A stretch of 50,297 nt of DNA, from assembly GCA_021325195.1 (NCBI GenBank), contig JAJPHQ010000033.1:1-50297 (forward strand), read 5' to 3'. The translations under genes and the position numbers were made by a program. Below, piece by piece: positions 1 to 7,244 of this stretch. How positions within the stretch are numbered: the first letter of the stretch is position 1; each line of letters begins with the position of its first letter. Below the pieces are notes generated by a model, which searched no databases, was not told the DNA's origin, and was given only the letters and a program-made list of their open reading frames with translations. The stretch is from Gammaproteobacteria bacterium (GTDB taxonomy: Bacteria; Pseudomonadota; Gammaproteobacteria; Xanthomonadales; Rhodanobacteraceae).

Positions 1-2
1 CG

Positions 3-935
3 GCCGTGCATCAGGCCGCGATCGGTTGCCGTTTCCGCTGCACCTTCTGCGGCGTGGCCGCGATGTTCGGGGGTGCCACGGCGTTGCCGCCCGCTGCGCG
101 GCTCGAACGCGACCTCGGCTACCTCAAGCACGAGCTGGGCGCCGATTCGATCCAGTTCTTCGACCACAATTTCTTCGATCGCGAACAGGACATGATTCCC
201 CTGCTGGAGATCATGGCCCGGTTCGAGATGCCGTGGTGGTGCTACGCGCGCGCCGACGCGCTGCTGAACCTGTCGGAGAGCACCTGGAAACTGGTGCGCA
301 AGAGCCGGCTGTGCATGGCGTACATCGGCGCGGAATCGCCCAGCGCCCGGATGCTCAAGCAGATCCGCAAGGGCACACGGCCGGACCAGACGCTGGAGGT
401 GGCCGAACTGTGCCGGCGGCACGGGGTGATCCCCGAGCTGTCGTTCATGGTTGCGCCGCCCGAGAACACCGAAGAGGAAACCGAGCGCACCTTCGAGTTC
501 ATCCGCGAACTGAAACGGGTCAATCCAGAGTCCGAGATCATCGTCTACGTCTATACGCCGTTGCCGGAGAGCAGCCGCCACGAGAAGGACCGGGGCAGAA
601 GGCCCGTGCAGCCCTTGCTCGACGTGCACGGCGAGCCCGTCGTGTTTCCGGAAACACCCGAAGAATGGACGCTGCCGCGCTGGGTCGACTACGCCTGTCA
701 TGCCGATGCGCCATGGTTGACCGACAGGCTGCGCCTGCGCATCCGCGATTTCGTGACGGTATTGCGCTGCCGTTTTCCCACGGTGCAGGATCTGCGCTCG
801 CCCGGATGGACCAAGCGGAGCCTCAGCGCGATGGCCGCATGGCGCTATCGGCACCGCAAATACGACCGGCCGTGGGAGCTGAACCTCGCCGATCGGCTGG
901 TGCGCCTGCGCATGCCGCAAGTGTCGGGGATATAG
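3..935 (+). CDS. Radical SAM protein, 5'-truncated by window edge
   Basis: The reading frame enters from the left edge and ends at a TAG. The radical-SAM cluster motif CRFRCTFC (CxxxCxxC, the three Cys that hold the 4Fe-4S cluster) lies within the first ~15 visible residues, followed by typical barrel features (FFDHNFF, YIGAESPS). In B12-binding radical SAM enzymes a cobalamin domain of 150-200 residues precedes this motif, so most of the N-terminus is probably outside the window. The internal GTG at 6 is unlikely to be the real start because it leaves only seven residues before the cluster Cys. Substrate unknown. It is 3 bp from the next glycosyltransferase, so co-transcription in a glycan or natural-product operon is likely. 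A methyltransferase or ring-forming role is possible but not shown. Confidence 0.85.
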   Translation, partial: AVHQAAIGCRFRCTFCGVAAMFGGATALPPAARLERDLGYLKHELGADSIQFFDHNFFDREQDMIPLLEIMARFEMPWWCYARADALLNLSESTWKLVRKSRLCMAYIGAESPSARMLKQIRKGTRPDQTLEVAELCRRHGVIPELSFMVAPPENTEEETERTFEFIRELKRVNPESEIIVYVYTPLPESSRHEKDRGRRPVQPLLDVHGEPVVFPETPEEWTLPRWVDYACHADAPWLTDRLRLRIRDFVTVLRCRFPTVQDLRSPGWTKRSLSAMAAWRYRHRKYDRPWELNLADRLVRLRMPQVSGI

Positions 936-938
936 ACC

Positions 939-2081
939 GTGCCCGCCCTGCACGTCGCGCAGATCAATTTCCTGCCCGCGCCGGAGGCCTTTCCGGCCGC
1001 CGAGATTCTCGAACGGTGGCGGTGCCTCGTGGACATCGCCGAGATGGCGGAGGGCGCGGGAATCCGCGTTTCGGTGCTGCAGGCGGCGTCGCACTCGGAA
1101 CGCGTCGTGCGCAATGGCGTCGATTACCGCTTCGTCGATGTGGGCGATGCGCAGACACCGGCCGCCGTGGGCAAGCGTTGTGCCGACGTGCTCGAAGGCA
1201 TCGGCGCCGACATCCTCCACGCGCACAGTCTGGCGTTCGCCGAAGAAGCGCACGCGGTTTCCCGATGCCTGTCGAAACCGCTGCCGATCCTGCTGCAGGA
1301 CCACGCCGACCGTTTGCTACCCTGGTGGCGGCGGTGGGGAAGCTGGCGGCGCCCGTATGCGGCGGTCGCGGGCGTGGCTTTCACGTCGCTCGAGATGGCG
1401 CGGCCGTTCGTTGCGGCCGGCGCGTTCGGTCCGGCCACGCATTTTTTCGAGATACCCGAAACCAGCAGCCGTTTCTGCCCCGGCAGCCGCGCGGACGCAC
1501 GCACGGAAACGGGCATTTACGGCGACCCCTGCGTGCTGTGGGTGGGACACCTGAGTCCGGGCAAGGACCCGCTGACCGTGCTCGAAGGCGTCGCGCGCGC
1601 CGCGCGGCAACTGCCGGGGCTGCGCCTGTGGTGCGCGTTCGGCACGGCGCCGTTGCTCGCCGAGGTGCGGGCGCGCATCGATCGCGATCCGCGGCTCGCG
1701 GGGCGGGTACATCTGCTCGGCAAGGTGCCGCACGCGCGGGTCGAGTCGTTGCTGCGCGCCGCCGACTTGTACGTGTCGGGCAGTCTCGCCGAGGGTTCCG
1801 GCTGTGCCGTGCTGGAAGCCCTGGCCTGCGGCGTCTATCCCGTGCTCACGGATATCCCGGCGTTTCGCGCGCTCACCGGCAATGGCCGCGCCGGCAGGCT
1901 GTGGCCGTGCCGCGACCCCGGACGGCTTGCCGAAGCCTTGATTTCAGCGGCGCGATCCCCGCTGTCGCGGCAGCAGGTACGCGCCCACTTCGATCGGACC
2001 TTGTCGTTCGCCGCGGTGGGCCACCGCTGGGCCGAAGCGTACGCGCAGGTGTTCGAAAGCTGGTGGCGGAGGGCGGCGTGA
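939..2081 (+). CDS. GT-B glycosyltransferase (GT4-like)
   Basis: A 380-residue protein starting at GTG, 3 bp after the radical-SAM stop. The C-terminal half carries the GT4 donor-binding pattern: LWVGHLSPGKDP opening the second Rossmann domain, and an EX7E motif (E285 and E293 in LAEGSGCAVLEAL) that contacts the nucleotide sugar. The N-terminal acceptor domain includes DILHAHSL. No signal peptide or membrane span is seen, so it probably acts at the cytoplasmic face on a lipid- or peptide-linked acceptor. The stop overlaps the next glycosyltransferase start (GTGA), indicating translational coupling. The sugar and the acceptor cannot be read from sequence. Confidence 0.88.
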   Translation: MPALHVAQINFLPAPEAFPAAEILERWRCLVDIAEMAEGAGIRVSVLQAASHSERVVRNGVDYRFVDVGDAQTPAAVGKRCADVLEGIGADILHAHSLAFAEEAHAVSRCLSKPLPILLQDHADRLLPWWRRWGSWRRPYAAVAGVAFTSLEMARPFVAAGAFGPATHFFEIPETSSRFCPGSRADARTETGIYGDPCVLWVGHLSPGKDPLTVLEGVARAARQLPGLRLWCAFGTAPLLAEVRARIDRDPRLAGRVHLLGKVPHARVESLLRAADLYVSGSLAEGSGCAVLEALACGVYPVLTDIPAFRALTGNGRAGRLWPCRDPGRLAEALISAARSPLSRQQVRAHFDRTLSFAAVGHRWAEAYAQVFESWWRRAA

Positions 2082-3184
2082 AAATCGCGCTGGTGGTCCC
2101 GGGCGGCGTGGACCGCAGCGGGGAATACCGGGTGATCCCCGCGCTGCTCGGCCTGATCCGGCGCTTGTCGCGTGCGCACGAAGTCCACGTTTTCGCGCTG
2201 CGACAGGAGCAGGCGGCGGGCTGCTGGAAGCTGGCCGGCGCCGCCATCCACAACATCGGTGAAGGCCGCACGCATCTGCGCGGCATCGCGATGATCCGCG
2301 CCGAGCACCGGCGTGCGCCGTTCGATCTGGTCCATGCGATTTTTTCTGGCTCCTGCGGCGTGATCGCCGTGGCGGCCGCGAAATCGCTGCGGCTGCCGAG
2401 CCTGGTGCACGTGGCCGGAGGCGAACTGGTCGCGCTGCGCGACATCGGCTTCGGAGGCCGGCAGACCTGGAGAGGGCGGTTGCGCGAAGCGTGGGTGCTG
2501 CGCAGCGCCGACGCCGTCACCGCGGCGAGCGCGTCGATCGGCGATTCGCTGCGGACGCTCGGCATCAGGGCGTGGCGCGTGCCGCTCGGCGTCGACCTGC
2601 GGGCGTGGCCGGCGCGCGCTCCCGGCGAACGCCGCGGCGAGCCGGCGCGGCTGCTCCATGTCGCCAGCCTCAATCGCGTCAAGGATCAATCGACGCTGCT
2701 GAAAGCGTTGGCGGCGCTGGTGGAGCGAGGCGTCGACTTCCGGATGGACATCGTGGGCGTCGATACGCTGCAGGACGAAACGGCGCGGCTGGCCAACAAG
2801 CTCGGATTGGAACAGCGTGTGCGGTTTCTCGGCTTCAAGACGCAGCGCGAGTTGCGCCCGATCATGGAAGCCGCCGACCTGCTGGTGATGTCGTCACGGC
2901 ACGAAGCTGGGCCGCTGGTGCTGCTGGAAGCGGCAGTGGCGGGCGTGCCCACGGTCGGCACGGCGGTGGGACACATCGCGGAATGGGCGCCCGTGGCGGC
3001 GCTGGCCGTGCCCGTCGCCGACCCCGCGGCGCTGGCGGATGCCATCGGCATGGTGCTAGGCGATGAAGCACTCAGACTCCGTCTGGCGCGCGCCGCCCAG
3101 TGCAGGGCGCTGTCGGAAGACGCCGATTACACCGCGCGCCGGTTCGAGGCGCTGTATCTGCATTTGACCACCACATGCGGTTGA
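2078..3184 (+). CDS. GT-B glycosyltransferase (GT4-like), second of a pair
   Basis: A 368-residue protein; GTG at 2078 overlaps the upstream TGA by four bases (GTGA). The N-terminus KIALVVPGGVDRSGEYRV is a typical GT4 opening, with a glycine loop and an acceptor-domain Rossmann fold. The second domain begins at LLHVASLNRVKDQ and includes the EX7E motif (E276 and E284 in HEAGPLVLLEAA). It is shorter and diverged from its neighbour, so the two probably add different sugars in sequence. An open frame runs upstream of 2078 across the previous genes, but it is out of register with their codons and is a high-GC artefact. Confidence 0.88.
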   Translation: MKIALVVPGGVDRSGEYRVIPALLGLIRRLSRAHEVHVFALRQEQAAGCWKLAGAAIHNIGEGRTHLRGIAMIRAEHRRAPFDLVHAIFSGSCGVIAVAAAKSLRLPSLVHVAGGELVALRDIGFGGRQTWRGRLREAWVLRSADAVTAASASIGDSLRTLGIRAWRVPLGVDLRAWPARAPGERRGEPARLLHVASLNRVKDQSTLLKALAALVERGVDFRMDIVGVDTLQDETARLANKLGLEQRVRFLGFKTQRELRPIMEAADLLVMSSRHEAGPLVLLEAAVAGVPTVGTAVGHIAEWAPVAALAVPVADPAALADAIGMVLGDEALRLRLARAAQCRALSEDADYTARRFEALYLHLTTTCG

Positions 3185-3568
3185 AATGCGCCGGAAGATC
3201 ACGCGCACACGACGCCGGAGTGCTTGGTGATCAGCAGCACCACAACCCGGCCGGTTTACGTGTAACTCCTTTCCCCGGCAAAGCCGTGCCGGTGCCGCTG
3301 CGAGGACATGCAGTTGATTTCGCCATGAAAATTTTCAAGAGAGTGGTTGCAACCAGATCCAGTGTGCCAGGGACACACGGAAACAAAGGTCGAAACGATA
3401 CAGCCGGCCGTTGGCTGCGTTTGCCCGGTATGGGCGACAAAACCCGGCTGGCCGGATCGTTTCCGTCGAGTATGAGTTCTCATGGGGTAGTCGAACGAGA
3501 TTTGGAACCGTTCATTGGTGGTCAGTGCCAACGGCAACCGCATCTGTCAGGTCATCAACGGCACCGCG
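3185..3568. other. 384-bp intergenic stretch, lower GC, no confident gene
   Basis: Visibly AT-richer than its flanks. It holds a short perfect inverted repeat, ATGAG-TT-CTCAT (3472-3483), which could be a protein-binding site. A 95-codon Cys-containing minus-strand frame (3256-3543) is open here but has no good ribosome site; it is discussed as a finding. On the plus strand an open frame starting at 3325 (MKIFKRVV...) runs on into the acetyltransferase gene in another phase and is not a credible gene. The gap may contain the promoter for the downstream genes. Confidence 0.5.
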
Positions 3569-4054
3569 ATGAGCATGAACGCGCCATTCATCCATCCGCT
3601 CGCCGATGTCAAAACAAGAAATATCGGAAGCCACAGCAGGATCTGGCAATTCGTGGTCATCCTTCCGGGCGCCGTGATCGGCGCCGATTGCAATATCTGC
3701 TCGCATTGCTTCATCGAGGACGACGTGATCGTGGGCGATCGCGTGACCGTCAAGAATGGCGTTCAACTCTGGAACGGGCTGCGGGTTGGAGACGACGTGT
3801 TCATCGGGCCCAACGTTACCTTCTGCAACGATGCGTTTCCGCGCAGCGGAGACCGTAGTAAAGAACCCTTGCAGACCATCGTGGAGGCGGGTGCGTCGAT
3901 CGGCGCGGGCGCGACGATACTGCCGGGCATCACGATCGGCCGGAGGGCGATGGTGGGCGCGGGCGCCGTGGTAACCAAATCGGTTGCAGCGGGCACCGTC
4001 GTTCTGGGCAATCCGGCAACCGTGAAAATGCCGGCCCATCACGTATCGCGGTGA
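3569..4054 (+). CDS. Hexapeptide-repeat sugar N-acetyltransferase (FdtC/QdtC/WbbJ-like)
   Basis: About 161 residues from ATG 3569 (a second ATG lies two codons on; no clear ribosome site decides). The protein is a left-handed beta-helix: repeated [LIV]GxxxxI/V hexads from HPLADV onward, with the landmarks [42 protein letters not shown] and [10 protein letters not shown]. This pattern is characteristic of enzymes that acetylate the 3-amino group of dTDP-3-amino-3,6-dideoxyhexoses or the equivalent UDP-amino sugars. It supports a modified amino sugar in the product made by this locus. The partner ketoisomerase and aminotransferase genes are not in the window. Confidence 0.82.
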   Translation: MSMNAPFIHPLADVKTRNIGSHSRIWQFVVILPGAVIGADCNICSHCFIEDDVIVGDRVTVKNGVQLWNGLRVGDDVFIGPNVTFCNDAFPRSGDRSKEPLQTIVEAGASIGAGATILPGITIGRRAMVGAGAVVTKSVAAGTVVLGNPATVKMPAHHVSR

Positions 4055-4173
4055 ATCGCGGGCCGTCATTCTGCCGGCGCGGGCAGGGCGGAACGACGCG
4101 GCATCAGACAAGGCGGCCGGTTTGAACCGTTCCGCGGTTTCATCACACTCACAGGTTGTCGAGGAAATGCAGG

Positions 4174-4932
4174 ATGGCACCTCCTCGGCAACCTGCCAGT
4201 CATCGGACCGCGGCGCCCATGCAACCCCGGCGACTTTCTATTCCAGGCAGGTTTTTGCGCTCGTTGCTGTCGCGCCACGGGAAAGCCGTGGTCAACATGG
4301 CCGGCTCCGACGCCGCAGCGGATCTTGAATTGGTCAATCGTGTCCGGGGGCGCACCCCGCTGCTCCTCGGCGCCGTGCCGGCCCTGCAGTTGCTCGCATG
4401 CGTCCGGGCCACCGGGAACGTTCCCGGGGTGCTGGCCGAGGCCGGTGTCTTTGCCGGAGGCTCGGCTCGGTTGATCTGCGAAGCGAAGGGTGACCGTGCG
4501 CTGCACCTCTTCGATGTCTTCGAAACGCTCCAGGATGAGTCGACGGCAGGCGGTCCCGAGGCTGCCGCCGTCCGCTCCCATTTCCAGCGCCTGCATGCCA
4601 GGGAAGCAGACGTACGAAGCACGCTGGCGGGTTATCCGAACGTGCATTTCCACACCGGCGTTTTCCCGCAAACCGCCGCGGCAGTTGCAGATTCGCGTTT
4701 CAGCTTCGTCCATCTCGACCTCGACCTCGAAGGCAGCACGCTGGCGGCGCTGGAGTTCTTCTACCCGCGGCTCGCCCCCGGTGCGTTGCTGGTCGCAGAC
4801 GATTTCAGTTCGGCGCCGGTGCAAGCGGCCTTCCACGCGTATTTCCGCTCGCGGACGGCAACGATCATAAGGCTGCCGTGGTCGCAGGGGATCGTGGTTG
4901 CCGCAAGCACCGGGCCTGCCTTTGTCGCCTGA
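4174..4932 (+). CDS. TylF/MycF-like SAM-dependent O-methyltransferase
   Basis: ATG 4174 is chosen because GAGGAA (4161-4166) sits 7 bases upstream; a TTG at 4156 would add six residues. The family pattern is clear: GVLAEAGVFAGGSARL (SAM-binding loop), LFDVFETL, VHFHTGVFPQT, FVHLDLDLEGSTLAALEFFYPRL and GALLVADDF. In this macrocin O-methyltransferase family the Asp residues around HLDLD and DDF bind Mg2+ and the sugar hydroxyls. It probably O-methylates a sugar of the glycan made by the neighbouring glycosyltransferases. The extra basic N-terminal ~40 residues (PRRLSIPGRFLRSLLSRHG) could be an amphipathic membrane-association helix. Confidence 0.8.
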   Translation: MAPPRQPASHRTAAPMQPRRLSIPGRFLRSLLSRHGKAVVNMAGSDAAADLELVNRVRGRTPLLLGAVPALQLLACVRATGNVPGVLAEAGVFAGGSARLICEAKGDRALHLFDVFETLQDESTAGGPEAAAVRSHFQRLHAREADVRSTLAGYPNVHFHTGVFPQTAAAVADSRFSFVHLDLDLEGSTLAALEFFYPRLAPGALLVADDFSSAPVQAAFHAYFRSRTATIIRLPWSQGIVVAASTGPAFVA

Positions 4933-4980
4933 GGAAGCCCGTGCAGCGCGCGAGCAGCCGCGGACGGCGGCCTTCATTTC

Positions 4981-5148
4981 ATGATGAACACCTTGATGTC
5001 CGATGCCCTGCACGATACGCCGCCGCAGCAATGGCCATCGGCGTTTCGTGGTCTCCGCCAGGGTCCGCTCACGGACCCTTTCGCGTATCTCGCCGGGCAG
5101 CGGGAGCGGCGCAGGTTGCGTGCGTCCGTCGCGGCGCCATCACCATGA
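4981..5148 (+). CDS. Possible 55-residue small protein, unrecognised
   Basis: ATG-to-TGA frame inside the 260-bp gap between the TylF-type gene and the acyltransferase. The peptide begins MMNTLMSDALHDTPPQQW and ends in an Arg-rich stretch followed by ASVAAPSP. Roughly three quarters of its codons end in G or C, a little short of what is seen in neighbouring genes. There is no convincing ribosome site directly upstream and no motif that I recognise. It could be a short regulator, a precursor peptide, or chance. Longer open frames in other phases cover the same bases (for example up to 5186) and look less protein-like. Confidence 0.25.
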   Translation: MMNTLMSDALHDTPPQQWPSAFRGLRQGPLTDPFAYLAGQRERRRLRASVAAPSP

Positions 5149-5192
5149 TGGCCTCGCATGGCATCCTGCTTTCGTGGCGCGGTTGAGCGGGG

Positions 5193-6287
5193 ATGTCGAA
5201 CCCGACCGGCCGGCGCATTCCGTCACTGGACGGGATCAGGGCGATCTCGATCCTGATGGTGTGCTACGGACACCTCTGCGGCACGCGGCATTTCCCCGTT
5301 GCGATCGCGGACTACGGCCGCTGGTGCGGCGATGTCACCCATCTCGGCGTGCTGGTGTTCTTCGTGATCTCGGGGTTCCTGATCACCTCGCTGCTGGTGG
5401 GCGAGCGCGAGACGACGGGGACGATCTCGTTGAAGCGGTTCTACTTGCGCCGGGTGTTGCGGATCTTTCCCGCGTTCTACGCGTTCATTCTGGTCATGGC
5501 GATCGCGGCGCTGCTGGGGGCGGTCCACGTGACGGGGCGGGATTTCGCTTTCGCCCTCACCTACACGGTCAATTTCGAGCCGAACCGCGCCTTGCAGATG
5601 GGACATCTCTGGTCGTTGTCGGTCGAGGAGCAGTTTTACCTGCTGTGGCCGCTGGCGCTGCTGGTCCTGCGTGAACGCCGCGCCTTGATCGTCGCGGTCG
5701 CGGCGATCTTCACGGGTCCGTTGGTGCGCGTGGGCATCCTCGAGTGGCTGTTCCGTGTCGATCCCCATTCGCTCGACGGCATGATGACCAGCTTCCCGGC
5801 GATGCTCGATTACCTGGCCGCGGGTTGTGCCCTGGCTCTGCTGCGGCCATGGTTGCTGACCCGGACGTGGTACCTGCGCCTGACCGCCAGCCGCTGGCTG
5901 GCGCTGGCGGTGCCGCTGGTGTTGCTGATCAACCGCATGGGCGGCCATACCCTGACGATACTGCTGGGCTCGCCGGTGTTGAACCTGTGCATCGCGTTGC
6001 TGATCGAGTCGAGCACCCGTCATGCGGATTCGCTGGCCGGACGCTTCCTGAACTGGAAGCCCGTCGTAGCCCTCGGCGTGCTGAGCTACTCGCTGTATCT
6101 GTGGCAAATGCCTTTCCTCGATCACCGGTCCGGCGCGTGGACGAATGCATTTCCGCAGAACCTGGCGCTCGTTTTCCTCGCGGCGCTGTCATCCTGGTTC
6201 CTGATCGAGCGCCCGTTCCTTCGTCTGCGCAGTGGGTTGCGGCGAGGCACCGGGCTGCCTGCACGCGCGCAAGGCATTGCGGGTTGA
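5193..6287 (+). CDS. Acyltransferase 3 family membrane protein (OafA/YrhL type)
   Basis: A 364-residue polytopic protein. The N-terminus RRIPSLDGIRAISILMVCYGH contains the conserved catalytic-loop His of the acyltransferase 3 fold, followed by LGVLVFFVISGFLITSLL, FYLRRVLRIFPAFYAF and LWSLSVEEQFYLLWPL, all hallmarks of the family. About ten hydrophobic segments follow. There is no C-terminal SGNH domain, so this is the short form. The family moves acetyl or other acyl groups across the inner membrane onto sugars of O-antigen, capsule, peptidoglycan or secondary metabolites. With the upstream transferases it fits decoration of a surface or secreted glycan. Confidence 0.92.
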   Translation: MSNPTGRRIPSLDGIRAISILMVCYGHLCGTRHFPVAIADYGRWCGDVTHLGVLVFFVISGFLITSLLVGERETTGTISLKRFYLRRVLRIFPAFYAFILVMAIAALLGAVHVTGRDFAFALTYTVNFEPNRALQMGHLWSLSVEEQFYLLWPLALLVLRERRALIVAVAAIFTGPLVRVGILEWLFRVDPHSLDGMMTSFPAMLDYLAAGCALALLRPWLLTRTWYLRLTASRWLALAVPLVLLINRMGGHTLTILLGSPVLNLCIALLIESSTRHADSLAGRFLNWKPVVALGVLSYSLYLWQMPFLDHRSGAWTNAFPQNLALVFLAALSSWFLIERPFLRLRSGLRRGTGLPARAQGIAG

Positions 6288-6343
6288 GAGTGGACGGCAT
6301 TGGATCATGCGATTTGATCACGCAATGCCGGCCGCAACCCGCA
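6278..6343. repeat. Large nested palindrome (REP-like or terminator)
   Basis: Nested perfect arms: TGCGGGTTG (6278-6286) with CAACCCGCA (6335-6343); CGGCATTG (6295-6302) with CAATGCCG (6323-6330); GATCA (6303-6307) with TGATC (6315-6319). The loop is 7 bases and there is a 3-base bulge. The outer left arm includes the acyltransferase stop codon. There is no T-run, so it is not a classical intrinsic terminator. It may stabilise the 3' end, terminate transcription weakly, or be a member of a dispersed extragenic palindrome family. Confidence 0.6.
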
Positions 6344-6372
6344 GGCACGGGTGAATCGCGGACGGATCATCG

Positions 6373-7215
6373 ATGCAAAGGACACAGGCCATGACCGGAA
6401 TGCTCGGCGACACCCCGCAACGCGATTACGCGGAGAAGCTCCGGCTGTTCAACGCCTTCGCGCGGCCCGAGCTGTGCGAAGCGATCGAAGCATTGTCGGT
6501 GCAGGCAGGTTCGCGCGTGCTCGATGCCGGCTGCGGTACCGGCGAGGCGCTCGGCTGGTTCCACCAGTCGATGCAGGGCCGCGGAACGGTGGCCGGCATG
6601 GATCTGGCCGCCGCGCACGTCCGCGCCGCCCGCAGCGGCGCGCCGGCGCAGGCGCTGATCGTGCAGGGCGACATGCTGCGGCCGCCCTTCGCGGACGGCG
6701 CTTTCGATCTCGTGTGGGCGGTCAATGCCCTCAATCATCTGCCCAACCCCGTCGCCGGCGTACGGATTCTTGCGAAGCTGTTGCGTCCGGGCGGACGCAT
6801 CGCGGTCGGGCAGAGCTCGCTGGTGCCGGACATGTATTTCGCGTGGGATGCGCGCCTCGAAAAGAAGGTCAACGAGGCGGTCCGGGCGTATTACCGCGAG
6901 CGTTATGGCCGCAGCGAGCGGGAATTCACCGCGGTCCGTTCACTTGTCGGCTGGCTGCAGCAGGCGGGATTGCGGCGAGTGAGCGTGCGGACGCGGATGA
7001 TCGAACGAACATCGCCGCTCTCGGACGCCGATGAGCGTTACCTGCTGCACGCGATCTTCCGCGGCACGTGGGGAGAACGCCTGCGCGGTTATCTGGGCCA
7101 TGACGATTTCGAAACGCTGACGCGGTTATGCGATCCGGAAGACGAGGCTTATGCACTGCGTCGGCGGGACTTCCACTTTCTGCAAAGCCTCACGATCGCG
7201 GTGGCGACGAAATAG
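6373..7215 (+). CDS. Class I SAM-dependent methyltransferase
   Basis: A 280-residue cytosolic protein with SAM motif I VLDAGCGTGEALG (DAGCGTG at residues 51-57), an acidic ribose-binding position in GTVAGMDLAAAHVRAA, motif II FADGAFDLVWAVNALNHL, and motif III LLRPGGRIAVG. This is the UbiE/Methyltransf_11 pattern. The long C-terminal part (residues ~150-280) is not typical of UbiE and probably shapes the substrate pocket. The substrate is unknown. It is the last plus-strand gene of the left block and converges on the nucleotidyltransferase gene. Confidence 0.85.
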   Translation: MQRTQAMTGMLGDTPQRDYAEKLRLFNAFARPELCEAIEALSVQAGSRVLDAGCGTGEALGWFHQSMQGRGTVAGMDLAAAHVRAARSGAPAQALIVQGDMLRPPFADGAFDLVWAVNALNHLPNPVAGVRILAKLLRPGGRIAVGQSSLVPDMYFAWDARLEKKVNEAVRAYYRERYGRSEREFTAVRSLVGWLQQAGLRRVSVRTRMIERTSPLSDADERYLLHAIFRGTWGERLRGYLGHDDFETLTRLCDPEDEAYALRRRDFHFLQSLTIAVATK

Positions 7216-7244
7216 GGCACTCCGCTCGCGCCACCGCGGCGTTG

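Noticed and set aside
26-2077. Open frame upstream of the second glycosyltransferase, making a 1052-residue protein
   Set aside because: This part overlaps the radical SAM and first glycosyltransferase genes in another phase and is Arg/Ala-rich without motifs.
3325-3858. Plus-strand frame beginning MKIFKRVV in the gap before the acetyltransferase
   Set aside because: It continues out of phase through most of the hexapeptide acetyltransferase gene, has about even third-position composition, and resembles no family.
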